This document shows, in pieces, positions 1-11,957 of a DNA stretch of 64,000 nt (position 1 is its first letter; every line of letters begins with the position of its first letter). A program made the translations under genes and the position numbers. The stretch lies in contig CM043956.1 of NCBI GenBank assembly GCA_014529385.2, positions 62,419,120 through 62,483,119 on the forward strand, given 5' to 3'. Source of the DNA: Adiantum capillus-veneris (taxonomy: Eukaryota; Streptophyta; Polypodiopsida; Polypodiales; Pteridaceae). A model generated the notes under the pieces. It was not told the origin of the DNA. It saw nothing but the letters and a program-made list of their open reading frames with translations, and ran no database searches.

Positions 1-1370
1 ATGACAAGACGTGACCCCACATTGTACGAGCGTGAGTACACGGGGAGGAAAGGCTTAAATGCCCTGATGGACATTCTGAGTTCTCACGGCGGCATGATTA
101 GTATTAGGGTTTACTCTTTTCTATTTATTGTATTGTTTTGTAAATTATATGTTTATACTTACAGAAAGCTATCTTATTGTTTTTTTTTTAGAATCCGACA
201 GATAGGTTTCTTGGATGCGATGAGAGGTCTGATTAGATGACGTCAGTCTAGCCCTAGCTAGATAGCATTAGTTTCATTTTTGATGAGAACTTTCCTCTTT
301 TCGTGCTCAAAATGGATCCTGTTAGCCCATATAATTACCACAACAAGCTCTATCTTACTAAACATTTGTGTCACCCAAGCAATGTAACCTAACTGTTTTT
401 ATTCATAATAACTAGATTAGTGCTATTTTTTGTAAACTAAGCTAACTACATTTGTATCTCTCTCCAGGGATTCTACAAAATACAAGACATAGGAAGCTAA
501 GAACAAATTTAATTGTATTTGTCAAGAGAAATCAGAGAAAGAAGGATTCAAGACAAGAGCCAAGATCTTAATAAATGATGAACTTGTTAAGCAATGCAAT
601 AGAGATGGATTTTACAAGTCAATAAGCCCATCCATCATATGATCACGAAAGAAACTATCACAAGTGGCACACATATTAGACCTTTCAACCATAGGAAGAA
701 TTCACTGTGAAATTGCTGCATTGATCTCTTGAGTATGAGGTGAGAAATTAAAGGGACCTCTAAGAGGTAGATCAAAGTGACTGTAAAGATATATCTTTTA
801 ATGAGGAAGAAATTGTGCAAGAAAACAAACTCGCTCGAAGAACCGTCGATACACCTCATCACACAGCAGTATCAAGGACCCAAACCCATTGCTTCAATTA
901 CCATAGCCAAGCAGACATTGATGCAAAAGTGATCCCGACCCCGAAGTGTCACCCTTGTAATGTCTCAGAACGTCCACCATTTGGTTTGAGCTACTGAAGT
1001 TCCCAAGTGAGGGAAAGAAGGTGCTCATACCGCTTCACAAAATCCCTCCTAATTGATTCACTTGTTTGTTGCAGATGAGGAATGGCCACAGATAAGATCA
1101 GCTCTTGTCACTGATACATAAAGTAAGGTAATGATCAAAGAAATAGCCGAAAGTGTTAAAAAAGACAATCCTAAGAAGTTCTTGACAAGGAGATGGGAAG
1201 AGAAGACAAAGAGGAAGGTAAGAATATCGTAAGAGATGAGGATAGATTGTGTCTTATATAGATGAATCAGCTAGAGAAGAAAGAATTAGTGTTATCTAGA
1301 AGTCAAACGTATAACTTGAAGATTTACCACCTTTCTTTATTATTCTGAGCTGAGGACAATTCTTTCTTTT
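1..1370. other. Unassigned AT-rich sequence
   Basis: I see no convincing gene here. A short open frame begins at base 1 and runs to 240, but it resembles nothing I know and its second half is low-complexity and T-rich. The stretch around 1340-1370 (a GAGGAC-containing segment followed by a pyrimidine run) looks like the tail of a retroelement ahead of an LTR, but this is only an impression. Confidence 0.3.
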
Positions 1371-2340
1371 TGTTGGGGAGTTTGTAAGGGCCTTCTCCTA
1401 GCCCGTACGCAAGGCCAACACATCTAAACCACTTCAGAAAAACAAAAAAAATGTTCAAAAAAACTTCAGACTCGATTGAAGCACCAAAGTATACTCATGA
1501 GACACTTCTGGCTTATGCCATGGGAACATGGACATGACCAATGCATGGGAAATTAGCTTTTCATTTTGAGAAAAATTAGCATAAAGGAAAAGAAAAAAGA
1601 AAGAGACAGAGGAGAAAATGAGAAGATAAGGATAAGGTGAGTAAGTAACTTGTTGAGAAAGTTTTAATAAGTAAAATAATTTATCAAAAAAATATAAGTT
1701 CTCAAGATAAGGAAGATAAGTTATCAAGATAAGTGAAAGCACAAATAAAAAATGTTCATAAAAAGAGGGTTTCTCCTCTTAGTTTTCACATTCCTCTTTC
1801 ATTTTCTCACGGTCCAAACTTGAGAGTAAGCTTGAGAATGCCATAGCCAAACCTGTTTCACACACACACCTCCTACACACACACACACACATCTCCCCAA
1901 GAGAAGCCATGGCCAAAATCCTAATCAAGTTTGTCAAAAACTTGATCTTCTTCTTCACACTACCCTCTCCCTCTCCTCTCTCTTAATTATCAAGATTTCC
2001 ATAGCTTGAATCCCTTTTGCCTCTTACCATTCTCTCATTTCAAGTAGCCAAATTGGTGGTCTTCAAGCGGAGTGAAGAGCCGACTACATCCAAAGTAAGG
2101 AGAAGACTAGACCATACACACACTAAGGTAATGTTTTCTTGTTCTCTTTATGATCTTGCACTTGCTTGACAGTGAATTACTTTCATGCTTACATAAATTT
2201 ATGCTTAAGATCTCATTTTTCCATAAGCAATCCTTTTGCTTGGGAAGAAGAAATAAATACTTAATTTTGTTGTTTGCCTCTAATTATGGTTCATTACTAA
2301 TCACTAACAACTAACCCGATGCTATTTTAAGTTCCATTGT

Positions 2341-2630
2341 TTCAAGTTCTTTAAGATTACCAGACTAATATGGCTTAAAGAGAGTAGAAAGCACTCTCTT
2401 TAGCCATAGGTGATTGGAGATCATACTTATATTTCAAGTTCAGTTCTTTAAGATTACCATACTCATATGGCATAGAGAGAGTAGAAGGCACTCTCTTTAA
2501 CCATAGGTGACTGGAGATCACACATATATTTCAAGTTCCGTTCTCTAGATTACAAGACTAATATGACATAGAGAGAATAGAAAGCACACTCTTTAACCAT
2601 AGATGATTGGAGATCATACTAAAATAGCAT
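2341..2630. repeat. Three-copy tandem repeat, about 91-98 bp unit
   Basis: Three imperfect units start near 2341, 2432 and 2530. Each begins with TTCAAGTT, then a TTAAGATTACC-like block, GAGAGAGTAGAA, CACTCTCTTTA(A/G)CCATAG and GATTGGAGATCA. No coding potential is apparent. Confidence 0.8.
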
Positions 2631-4987
2631 GCATTTTGGATGATGATTAATATCTATGCGTATTCTTAAACCCCGCTAGAAATATCTTTTTGTATTTTTA
2701 AGATGCACGAGATAATTGCCACATAATCATGGGAAATTAAGTATTTGAAATTTTTGGAATTAACCATTTTATTCAAAGTGGCATTATAATTTACTCTAAA
2801 AAGAATGCTCTTATGAAAGGTTCACAAGTTTTTCTTTAAATTTAAGAAATAGGATTGTTCTTCTTTCAAAGAGAAAAAAAGTTGATACTAATTCTCTCAA
2901 GGAGAGTTAAGTTTTGAAGGGTAGCCCTATCTTATTGAAAGGAGGTTGTCCTTGGAAGTGGTAATTTCCTTCCAATTAAGGTTATCCCCCCCGCTCTTAT
3001 CAATTGGAAAGTCCCAAAACCATAAGCTTCTTCTAGCTTCATATTTATCCTCTCCACGGTAGCAAAGGTATGCCTAAATCCCTTCTTAAAGATGAATTTG
3101 TTAATCATTATACACTATTACATAAGATGTTTTCACTACACTAGCATGTCCACTCTTAACAATGTCGCATTTTCACTCTTACACTACCATGCATGGAAGG
3201 GTTTCACTCTTGCATAAGCACTCAAAGTAAGTTTCTTGATCATTTGTCTCAAGATTGCAAGTTGCTGCATTCTAAAGTTTTGTGTTTACCATGCATAGAT
3301 CACACCAAAGCAAAACTCATTGTAGAAAGCATATGCATTGTTCATTTCAAGTTTGTCTACTTTCAAGTTTGTTTGTAAATTCGGAGGGGAGATAGCGTTA
3401 CGGATGTCGTGATTGTGTTGCTTGAACATAAAACTCTCATCGTTTCCATGGAGATGCCCCATGGATGGCAAAAGATACAAGGGGATCAAAATGGGATTCG
3501 TCAAAGTCGGGGCTAACTTGAAAGTTACGTCGAGCCAAAACCTTAAAGTCCCAAGAGACTTGTTGAATTTATTAAGGTCTTGTTTGATTAAAGATTAAAA
3601 ATGAACTAGGAACTAAGAGATTATAGCTCAAAGAACTTAATCTAGATCTAAACTAGGATTAAAACTTTACCGAGAAGATTTGACAAGGATAGCCCTAGCA
3701 TAACATAGAAGATTTAAGTGTGAACTTTGTCTTACATGTTTGGGAAAGGCCGATGCAGGTGTTTACCTATGGGATACAACGGGGGATGATCCTTTTCACC
3801 TAGGATTGATAACCGTAGGTCTATGTTTTAAGCTCAAGTACATTCACTACCCTAGAAATGGGATTGAATGGGAGTGAGTCCGGGCCGGGTGATAGGGACC
3901 CATGAATGCATCTGGAAATCGGCCTAGTCTGGGTGGCCCTGATGTGGACCAGAAAAGGAGGAAGGAAAATGGATCCATGAAGGGATTAGGATCAAGGAGG
4001 AGGATGTGATTTTATTAAGGAACTCTTCTAATTTTTTGGTAAAAAGGAACCTTGGAAAGGTTAGGAACCTAAATGGGCTATTCTGCAATTGGACCTTTGC
4101 TATGCTTCTTGGATTATTAAATTCAAAAATAATCTAGCGTAGATTATTTTTGTAATCCTTTCCCACACAAGATAAAGAAAAATAAAAATTGAAAATTGTT
4201 TCATGGGGCCGCCTCCACACGTGGCAGAGGAGACAGGATACCCAAATCCTGGGACGACGATAGAGATATGCGTGGAGGAGTATATGTGATTGCTTGGAAT
4301 ATAACTAGATAATTTTACTAATACTAAAGAAAAGGAAAGTAAAATATTCTAAAAAGAAAAAAGGTGGGAACGACTTGATAAATGCACACATGCAAGAGTA
4401 TGCAACAGTTTGCATGCTGCTTTCACATGTTTAAAATGTATTTTTGGTTTGACATGATTGGAATATTATTTTCTAGTATCATAGTAGTACCTTGGGAAGG
4501 TGCATTTACCAAACGGTTCGGTGGGTGGGTGGACTCCAGAGGGTCAATTTTTTGGTCGAAAAGTTGAACCCAATTTTATGTTGTCTATTAAGTCAAAACC
4601 GGGGAAAGAGATCCCGATCTATGGAGTAGGGATCAAACTTGGAAACAAGGGATTTGTGTACTTAGTAAATACATTTGTCTTAGGGGAACGTACTGACGGT
4701 TGTGCTCTGTCATAGCCAATAAAGAATCATTAATGACCTTGAAGCAAGGATGAATTAGAGGACTCCCACCAATTGACCTTGAAAGGTTGAGTTCACATTT
4801 AGTCTGATGACTTTGACTAAAAATTTCAAAGTAATAAGGAAAAGATATTTCGAGGTTAAGGGTTTTGTAAGAGAAAAGTGAATGTTATTATCCCCTTGAG
4901 TTGGCATCAAGGAACGGGAGGAGTCCTGTCTTGGTGTCGGTCTCAAGTGGGAGGGATGTCCGGAATCGTGGTGTATCCATTTGGATT

Positions 4988-5100
4988 TTCATGATTATTA
5001 CCACTGCTATTATCGTAGTTATTCCCACTATTATTATCGTAGGTATTTTCATGATTATTACCACTGCTATTATCGTAGTTATTCCCACTATTATTATCGC
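4988..5100. repeat. 60-bp tandem duplication
   Basis: Two copies with a 60-base period match base for base over about 54 bases (4986-5039 and 5046-5099). The repeat is rich in ATTATT and TATCG. One frame reads as a very hydrophobic duplicated peptide, but there is no sign that it is a real gene. Confidence 0.85.
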
Positions 5101-5261
5101 CTATATTGCCAAACTTTCCTCAGTGCTAAAATATTCAAATTTGGGTACTTCTTTCTATTTTTCATGTAAATGTTTTTTAAGCAACATGATTTTTCTTTTG
5201 AAAAAGTGGAATAAAAGATGGTATTGGGACATGAAAGGATTCTTATTTGGATAAATTAGGT

Positions 5262-5330
5262 TTCACAAGGCATGAGACCGCTTTGTCACTAATGTTGTCC
5301 CATAAGTAAAACACATATCATACAGAAAAT
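5262..5330 (-). pseudogene. TNP2 transposase fragment (CACTA)
   Basis: The minus strand reads as a short peptide that lines up with the cysteine-containing segment of the TNP2 copy at 8066-8160. The shared run is GT(S/T)LVTK followed by an S.AL.N pattern. Here the first conserved Cys-Pro becomes Cys-Phe and a TGA interrupts the end. It is a relic separated from the larger transposase remnant to its right. Confidence 0.5.
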
Positions 5331-5824
5331 AGAAGAGTCTCACACTCTTCCCCCAAAAATCGCACGCATTTCTTCCAAGTGATTTCATCCATGCATTCTT
5401 TGTCGCATATTCTATAAGGCTTCACAAAGTGGTGGTGGCGAGCTCTCCTATCATGAAGCAGTGTTGATCAAGGAGCACAATAAAGGAGCGCTTCTTCAAA
5501 GCAGTCTTAAGGAGCAAACGCACTCTCACACTGTGCACAACACAAAATGTTGGCTCCACTTGCACCCATAGCTCTTCAGAACAACAAAAAAAGACAAATA
5601 TGTGAAGGTGGATTTGAGAAAGGGAGAGAGGTTATAATTTTTGTTAATGCCTCTAGCATAATTGTGCAATGATTTGGAGTCAAAATATGTAAATTTGAGT
5701 ACTTCTTTCTATTTTCTTAAAAACTTACAAAACATTTGTTAGTTTTCATAAATAATTTGTACCAACAAATGATAGATATTTTGTCATTAAATTAATCACA
5801 CTCACTTGATTAACATAAACTTGC

Positions 5825-5827
<3 letters not shown>
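5331..5827. other. Unassigned non-coding stretch
   Basis: I see no supported gene. The sequence is AT-rich with scattered short direct repeats. Confidence 0.4.

Positions 5828-5890
<63 letters not shown>
5828..5890. repeat. Compound microsatellite (GA)n then (G)30
   Basis: About 16 GA units run straight into about 30 G residues. Reading frames through it are low-complexity and not genes. Confidence 0.97.
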
Positions 5891-5891
<1 letters not shown>

Positions 5892-6029
5892 TGGAGGGAG
5901 AGATGAATGGACAACACAACAAAAAATTCATGGAACAAAATATACAAAATGTTTATGAATCATCTTCCAAAAGATATCTACAAATAGATTTATCCAAATC
6001 TAAACACATGGCTCCTTGATCAATAACAT

Positions 6030-6654
6030 GTTAGCTTCATCATCTTTGAAAAGCTTCATCTTCCATCTCATCATCATCATCATGGAAATCATCCTTGATA
6101 CAATTGGTGGCGGTGTGACTTGAATCATTGAGAGTCTCTCCCGTTTGTCTCCTCATCCAAAGTAGTAGGTGGGAGAGGGTTGAAGATGGTCTCCACTTCA
6201 TAAATGGCAAGAATGTTTCTCCCCCAATGTGTTACAAGAACTACGAACCAAAGTTTTGGTTGATGGGATGATGGGATATAGATGATCTATAGAAGATAAT
6301 TCCAAAGTGAGTGACATCGGTATCATATTACAAGAAAATAAGGGTAAAGAAGGTAATCACTCACCTGCTCACAATTGCGTGGAAAACTAAGCTATCATAC
6401 CTCCTTGTATGATGCACACTAATTTCCACCATGTAGAGCCCATTCTCATGCTATCTAGACACATTTGCAAACCACTTGCACTCAAAGATGAAGGTATGAA
6501 ATGTTCTAAAATCAACCTTTAGTATCCTTTCAATAGTCCCACAACACATGGCTTCATCACCATTTGTGTCAAAGTTTCCCATGAAGCCACAATCCATGGT
6601 GGTTTGACACTCGTCAATGTCGTGTGTATGAGAGTGTTGACCCCTTGACCACAT
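6030..6654 (-). pseudogene. DUF4216-like tail of CACTA transposase
   Basis: It begins MWSRGQHSHTHDIDECQTTM and contains ILKVDFRTFHTFIFECKWF, the core of DUF4216, as in the second copy (ILKVSFRRFEMFLLDVKWF). After two stop codons the frame still reads a GLYMVEISVHH segment. Further on is an acidic Asp/Glu-rich tail. It is broken but recognisable. Confidence 0.65.
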
Positions 6655-6925
6655 AGAGTTAAAGAAAAGGCACTATAAAATAGAAAAATTCAAGAGAAAA
6701 CTATACAATATGGTTTAAGTGTATGAGTACTCTACCTTCGGCATGCAACCTCATATGCATACTCCCATTCTTTTTCAATGATTTCCTCTCCGCATGCCTT
6801 TTTGCTTCTCTCATGGATTCACTTGGCACTAATGAGATTTGGGAAACATGCAAAGGTGACCTCCTGCCTCCATAAGCTTCCTTCCATGCTTCCCTCTCTT
6901 GCAAATGCCTTTCCTTTGTCATTGT

Positions 6926-7228
6926 CTACAAGTCCACCCACTTGGTCATAACCTTTGCATTGAAGATGCAAAAGTTGTTTACCACTTGATCTAGATCCAT
7001 ATCCATGTTAAATAATTTCTGATGTCCACTTGGCAAGTGGGAAGTCATCCTTGCATCCTCCTCATTTGACCACATGGGAGGCATTGAGGGATAAATTTGT
7101 GTTAAATACTCTAAAATGTAAACAAATGCCTCTTGCATGATCCATCCTTCAGCCATGCATGCCTCTGGTTGGGCCCGTAGTTGCACAAAATCTTTGAAAG
7201 TCTTTAAAAACCTCTCTAGAAAGAACAT
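6926..7228 (-). pseudogene. TNP2-like transposase, C-terminal part
   Basis: The opening FFLERFLKTFKDFV corresponds to FFLERFMKTLKGFV in the second copy (DUF4218-like region). It is followed by PEACMAEGWIMQEA, matching PEGSMAEGWLVQES, and by the MWSNEEDAR motif. The 5' side has lost its frame. Confidence 0.75.
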
Positions 7229-7654
7229 CCATCATGCACGCACTACTCTAGACATAGCAATCTCCTCAAACACATGAACCAAGAGATGGACTTGACTAAG
7301 AAGAATGGATTGAGGAGATGCATCCTCAATGGCACACATGGTTTCCATGGCAAGCGTTTCAGAAGCAAGGATGGAATCTTTTTCAATTTCTTCAAGCTTA
7401 CAAATCTACAAGATAGCACACAAGAGTATAGTAAGTGCATGTTGAGGATATATTGTATTTTAGTTGAATAGAGATATGATGTACGTTACTAACTCCCCAA
7501 GTTTGAAAATATCTTCCCTCACTTTCTTGTCATGGCATATATACTCATCAAAAAAATCAACTACAATGTCAAAAGATTAAAACAAATTTTAGTCATACAC
7601 AAATTTCAATATCTAAATGAAACAAGGGTAATTACGTGTAACATCTTGTGCCAA

Positions 7655-7855
7655 TCATGGGACTTCAACCCATAGAGTTGAATGCTTCCACTTTTCTTTG
7701 ACTTTGTGAAAGCACCCTTTAGTGACCTCATGCATCCCGTTGGTGTACAAATAGATGCAATTGAAGGACCTCAAATCCTTCCTAGACCCCAAAGAGTCCC
7801 TCTTGATGTCCCATGGGGTGTGAGCTACATTCTTGAACATGTACATGGGATCCAA
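7655..7855 (-). pseudogene. TNP2-like transposase, middle part
   Basis: It begins with MDPMYMFKNVAHTPWDIKRD, equivalent to LLDPMHIFKNVGELLWKTIM in the second copy. This is the conserved DPMH..KN block of TNP2. Several key residues are changed, and the frame breaks on both sides. Confidence 0.65.
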
Positions 7856-7966
7856 GAGGTGTTGTATTTTTAATTACTTCAAATATGGAAGCCTTAAAAA
7901 TATGGAGTACCTTGATATATCTTTTGGTGGAGTAGACGGGGGTGGATCACTATTGTAGTGCTCTTC

Positions 7967-8200
7967 TCAAATGCTTGCCCAATCTAATATTGTAAGCCTT
8001 AGAGGTCTCTTCCTATTTGTTGGAGCCTCGTATTTTCTATGACCTTGGGTGAAAAAACAATTGTTGTTTGGATAGATTACCTTGTTTTGCAAGGCATCTG
8101 ACCACTTCGTCACCAATGATGTCCCACAAGTAGGACAAGCATTGTGATTCGATGTGGACAATCGTGCACTCATATCATATTGTAGAGAAAAGCGTAAAAG
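7967..8200 (-). pseudogene. TNP2-like transposase, cysteine segment
   Basis: It continues the transposase after an intron. The motif NACPTCGTSLVTKW matches NACPICGQSLDVRY in the copy at 23826-25027. A stretch beginning GHRKYE follows, as expected. The frame then degenerates before the next recognisable block at 7655-7855. Confidence 0.7.
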
Positions 8201-8201
8201 T

Positions 8202-8786
8202 TCAAATAGTAAAGAGAGACAAGAATGAACATAGCATACAAGAAATTTCTCCAAGGCCAGGATAGTCGTGTATAGTCCACGTAAGGATACCCCTCACAAT
8301 ATCCTCTCTCCTCTCCTTTGGAAGTTGAACATCGACATCAAGGATTTTATACCATAACTCCTCCAGCTCCTCAATGAGGAGCTCAAGGTAGACATCAATA
8401 TTTCCAATTTGTACATTCCTGGCACAAGCAAAGAAAGAATTATATTGCCCTTTTTGGTTGTATCTCACCCCTGGTAGAATATTGTAGTTGATGATCACCA
8501 CAGGCCAAGTGATCCATAGTATAGACTTGGTGCCAAAGGGATTGACAACGTCACTTGCTAACCCAAGCCTAAAGTGTTGAGACTCTAGCCAGAACTCGGG
8601 CCAATGAATCTCGATGTGCCTCCATGCAAGTGAATTAGTAGGAACACACATCATTCCATCATATAAGTGATGGTTGGCATGCCATGTGAGAAGATCCATC
8701 ATAGACCTACTTTTAAACATGTGTTGAATCCAAAGGCTAAGTGGAAAATTCCTCAATACCTTGAGGGGTATGTGAACCCCACTCAC
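8202..8786 (-). pseudogene. TNP2-like transposase, N-terminal/catalytic part
   Basis: This 194-codon open stretch belongs to the CACTA transposase family (Transposase_21 type), which cuts and pastes the element by binding its terminal repeats. Visible family motifs are PLKVLRNFPL near the start, a WHANHH segment, AWRHIE..WPEF, RLGLASD.VNPFG and W.IHDYPGLGE at the end. It aligns well with the second copy at 25107-25844, where the equivalents are PAKVLRHFP, RLGMAMDGVNPFG and W.MHDWPGYGE. The next part of the protein lies at 7967-8160, implying an intron near 8200. Downstream parts are scrambled, so it is not functional. Confidence 0.8.
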
Positions 8787-8846
8787 ACTGGTCTTGTATC
8801 ATGCTTCTCTGCACACATTGAGGTAGTATCTGCATGTTCACTTTGG

Positions 8847-9151
8847 TATATCACCTAGGTCATAAGGAACACAAAGATTTTATTGTAACAAGTCTCTCTT
8901 GATGGGAGAAACCATAATACAAATGCCTATTGAGGGGAGACCACCAGCTCCACATAAATCCGGTCCTCATCTGTTGTCATGTTCTCTAAATTCTCTCTTT
9001 TGCAAAAGTATTTTTCATGTCAAGTTAACTAAATGCTATGTTTATGTTGCTACCATCAATTATATTCACACGCTATGCTCACAAAGTAATTTCACAAAGA
9101 TACTCTCTCTAATTTCCACTACTCTCAAGTTAACAGGCCAATTCCATTACA
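8847..9151 (+). repeat. 5' LTR of the gypsy derivative
   Basis: It matches 13784-13849 plus 19037-19275 along its length and ends in ACA just before the primer-binding site. Around 8901-8913 it contains the uninterrupted version of the site where the copia element entered the other LTR. Confidence 0.75.
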
Positions 9152-9152
9152 T

Positions 9153-9164
9153 TGGTATCAGAGC
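9153..9164 (+). promoter_or_regulatory. Primer-binding site (tRNA-iMet)
   Basis: TGGTATCAGAGC, complementary to the 3' end of initiator-Met tRNA, begins two bases after the LTR. Confidence 0.9.
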
Positions 9165-9528
9165 ATTTGGTTTCTCTTTTCTTGCTTAAGAAGAGAGGTA
9201 CTTAAGTAGCCAATAAATGGTTGATGTTGTTAATTATATTAGGGTAAGTGGAACTGGGATCTATTATCGGTTTTGTTGAGCCCACTATGTGGGATATGGT
9301 GCACACCTCGGGAACTTTGGACTTAAATTATTGAGCCATAAGAAGCCCAAAAGGAGCTAGCCCTCACAACTCTGCTATGTTAGACCTACTCCACTACTCT
9401 CTATAATTAACCACTTCCAGTCGTGGGTGTAGATACTTAAGAGCCAATTTTTAAAGGCTAAGAGGAGTGGTAACTAAGGTTTTGAATTGCCAAAGCATAC
9501 ACTAAGTACGTACACAAATTTTGTTAAC

Positions 9529-10960
9529 ATGGCTGACAATAACCAAGAGAGTAGAATGAACATTGATAGCTTTGATTTTGCACATGAAGGTGCTAATGGT
9601 GATGCCCCCATGTTTGTTAATTATCTCGTTACTGGGTTGCAACAAGCTATGGGGAACCCTGCTTTGCAAGCCGAAGTTACTCAACAACTTCGCGCTTATG
9701 GAATTTCCCTTCCTCTCCAAGAGGAGAGAGAGCTTAGGAGTCCTCTTGAAGAGACCCCCAAAAGAAGACTCTCTCCCATACGAGAGGAGGAATCAAAAGA
9801 GCAAGAAAGCAATGAAACTTTAAGTTCCTTTGAAGATGTGGCACCACGATGATGGCGGTCTAGACGATAGCCCACTCCTCCCAAGAGGAAAAGATCAACA
9901 CACAGTCTTTCTCCTCGTCACTCCAAAAGGGAAGAGAGGAAACAAAGGAAGAAAAGGGTCTTCTCCTTCTTTTCACCTTCCTCCTCTTCCGAAGAAAGCT
10001 ATGGCTATTCTCCTAGAGAATAGAGGAGGGGAGGACATCCCAAATCATACCCTGCATGGTGAAGGTTACAAAAACTAAAGAAGTTCAAGGAGGGGGGAAA
10101 GAGTATCTCTTTTCTCACCTATGATGGCACCTTTGGTGCTATTGACAAAGTGTTGGCCTTCATCCAGCAATTTGATGTGACCTTTGGAGTCGAGGGTTTC
10201 ACAGAGTCCTCTAAGCTACACCATGTAGCTATGCACTTCCAAAAATCAGCTCAACAATGGTGGGCTAGCCTTGGTGGAAATGGAGAAGCCCCAAAGACAT
10301 GGAAAACTATACGAGTTTCCATCATGAAGCAATTCCTTGCAAGTGATGCAAAGGACAAAGTGCTTACTGAATGGCGCAGCTTGAAGGTTCTCTCTCATGA
10401 GTCTATCCAGAAGTATGTAGACAAGTTTTGGGATTTACATCTCAAGGCTACTGTCTTTCAAAAGATAGACTTTGTCGAGAAAAAGCAAGAATTCTATGCG
10501 GGATTACTTGAAGAGATTACCGAATACATCAACTCTCAACGGCCTGATTCTATCGCCGAGGTAATCCATCACACCATGGTTGCTTCACGCATCAATTTCC
10601 ATCAAGGGGCTAGATGGAATGTCAAGCCCATGGAAAACAAAGACAAAAATGATGCAAAGGAAAAAACCAATGCTCAAAATTCTTCCCAAGGCACTTCCAA
10701 CAACAACAACAACAACAACAACAAAATCGGTCCAAGGAGAATGGAGTTTACAAAGGCAAAAACAAACTCTCTCCTAAAGATCTTGAAGCTTTTTGCAAGG
10801 ACTATAAGTGTTTCAAGTGTGGGGAGCAAGGACATGGCTATCGTTCTTGCCCCAAGAAGAATACTGGCAATGAAACTCTTAGGTCTTCCACCATCGAAGC
10901 TCCAAAAGAGGATGTTCATTGCAAAGGAGCATCACTTTCCTATGCTTCGGAAAAGGTAAG
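9529..10960 (+). pseudogene. Ty3/gypsy gag, frameshifted
   Basis: The Gag structural protein of the gypsy derivative. The start at 9529 (MADNNQES) is chosen because it opens a plausible gag N-terminus after an untranslated leader. The first part ends at a frame break near 9852; a basic, Ser/Arg-rich linker continues in another frame. The Retrotrans_gag core is open at 10150-10959, with FAIQQF-like and QQWWASLGG motifs and WKTIRVSIMKQF. An (AAC)n run codes for eight Asn residues near 10700. The zinc knuckle (CFKCGEQGHGYRSC, about 10809-10850) sits in yet another frame. It is disabled. Confidence 0.75.
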
Positions 10961-11350
10961 AGAGAATGATGCCATCATCTTGTTTGACCCTGGCTCTACT
11001 CACAACTTCATATCAACGGAGTTGGCCACCAAGTTGCGCATTCAATCTTTTGATCTGGGAGATATGGTAACAGTGACACAGCTTTCAAGGGACAGCAAGC
11101 CTCCATTACTCCCTTGATTGGGAAGTTGAGGCTTCATGTCCAAAGATATGTCGACAAAGAAGAGTTTTTCATCTCTCCTCTCCAACGTGAGGATTCTATC
11201 CTAGGGGAGCCATGGTTTGATCGCATGGCTCCCACTATGAAGTTCCCTGAAAGGAGAATCTACTTCACCTACAAGGGAAAGAACATGTATATAGATACTA
11301 GTGAGCGTGGTCGCACTATTCCACTTGTAAATCCTCCTGTTCTAGCTTGA
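10960..11350 (+). pseudogene. Ty3/gypsy aspartic protease remnant
   Basis: A retropepsin-type catalytic site is visible as ILFDPGSTHNFIS near 10975-11015, with Pro where Ser is usual (D-S/T-G becomes D-P-G). The frame shifts near 11110. The rest of the domain (IGKLRLHVQRYVDKEEF, then GEPWFD) is open to 11350. The catalytic change and the shift indicate an inactive enzyme. Confidence 0.7.
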
Positions 11351-11351
11351 T

Positions 11352-11957
11352 AAATCAATGAAGAGCTCAGTTTCTGCGTACATGATTTTTGTCAAAGAGT
11401 CTCTAAAAGATCCTAATGTTTCATCAAATGTAAATGGTAGGAATCAATAAGAGTTAGACTTGTCTAATTTTCTAAAAGGATTCCAAGATGTGTTTATCAA
11501 TGATATCCCTATAGATTTACCTCCAAAATGAGGGGATGATGACCATCACATTGAGCTCCTTCCAGGAAGCTCACCGCCTACAAGCCTCCTTATCGAGTCT
11601 CTCAAGATCAACAAGAGGAGATCATGAGGCAAGTATAGGAATTGGTAGACAAAGGGATGGTGAGGCTTAGTTCCTCTCCTTTTTGTTCTCCAGTCCTTTT
11701 AGTGCAAAAGAAAGATGGTACATATCGTATGTGTGTGGAATATCGAGCACTAAACCATATCACTATCAAAAATAAATTTTTCGTGCCTCGGGTAAAAGAT
11801 CTGTTTGATAAGCTACAAGGCTCTACCTACTTTAGTAGGATTGACCTTAAAAGTGGCTATCATCAAATAAGGATAGTGTGAAGATATCATAAAGACCGCG
11901 TTTTGCACAACATTTGGTCTTTATGAATATCTAATCATGCCTTTTGGCTTGACTAAT
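11352..11957 (+). pseudogene. Ty3/gypsy reverse transcriptase, N-terminal part only
   Basis: Linker sequence with stops leads into an open stretch (11642-11881) that is clearly [22 protein letters not shown], then [19 protein letters not shown] further RT piece, ending MPFGLTNA, runs to about 11957. The catalytic YxDD box, RNase H and integrase are all missing. Confidence 0.8.

Larger units (their letters stand above)
1371..5110 (+). repeat. Possible decayed long LTR (Tekay/Del-like), plus strand
   Basis: Non-coding. It opens with TGTTGGGGAG directly after a pyrimidine run. It contains a leader-like CT/CA-rich block at 1780-2110, a three-unit tandem repeat at 2341-2630, and ends in ATTATT/TATCG-type repeats near 5000-5100. 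This style is seen in multi-kilobase LTRs of plant gypsy elements. No primer-binding site, matching second LTR or target duplication could be found, so the call rests on overall look and is weak. Confidence 0.25.
6030..8846 (-). mobile_element. CACTA/EnSpm element remnant
   Basis: This minus-strand relic carries TNP2-type transposase pieces in the expected order: N-terminal and catalytic part at 8202-8786, cysteine segment at 7967-8254, middle part at 7655-7855, C-terminal part at 6926-7228, then a DUF4216-like tail at about 6030-6654. No CACTA termini were found around it. Its upstream (right) end is cut where a gypsy LTR begins at 8847, so the gypsy element probably inserted into it. Confidence 0.7.

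Noticed and set aside
1-240. 79-codon open frame at the window start
   Set aside because: No family recognised, truncated by the window edge, and half of it is T-rich low-complexity sequence.
2341-2630. CRISPR-like array
   Set aside because: The units are long adjacent tandem repeats without spacers, in eukaryotic DNA.
4901-5254. 117-codon hydrophobic membrane protein
   Set aside because: Most of it comes from a 60-base tandem duplication; the rest has no signal of coding use.
5746-6019. Open frames with Arg-Glu and poly-Gly or Pro-Ser runs
   Set aside because: They cover the GA and poly-G microsatellite only.
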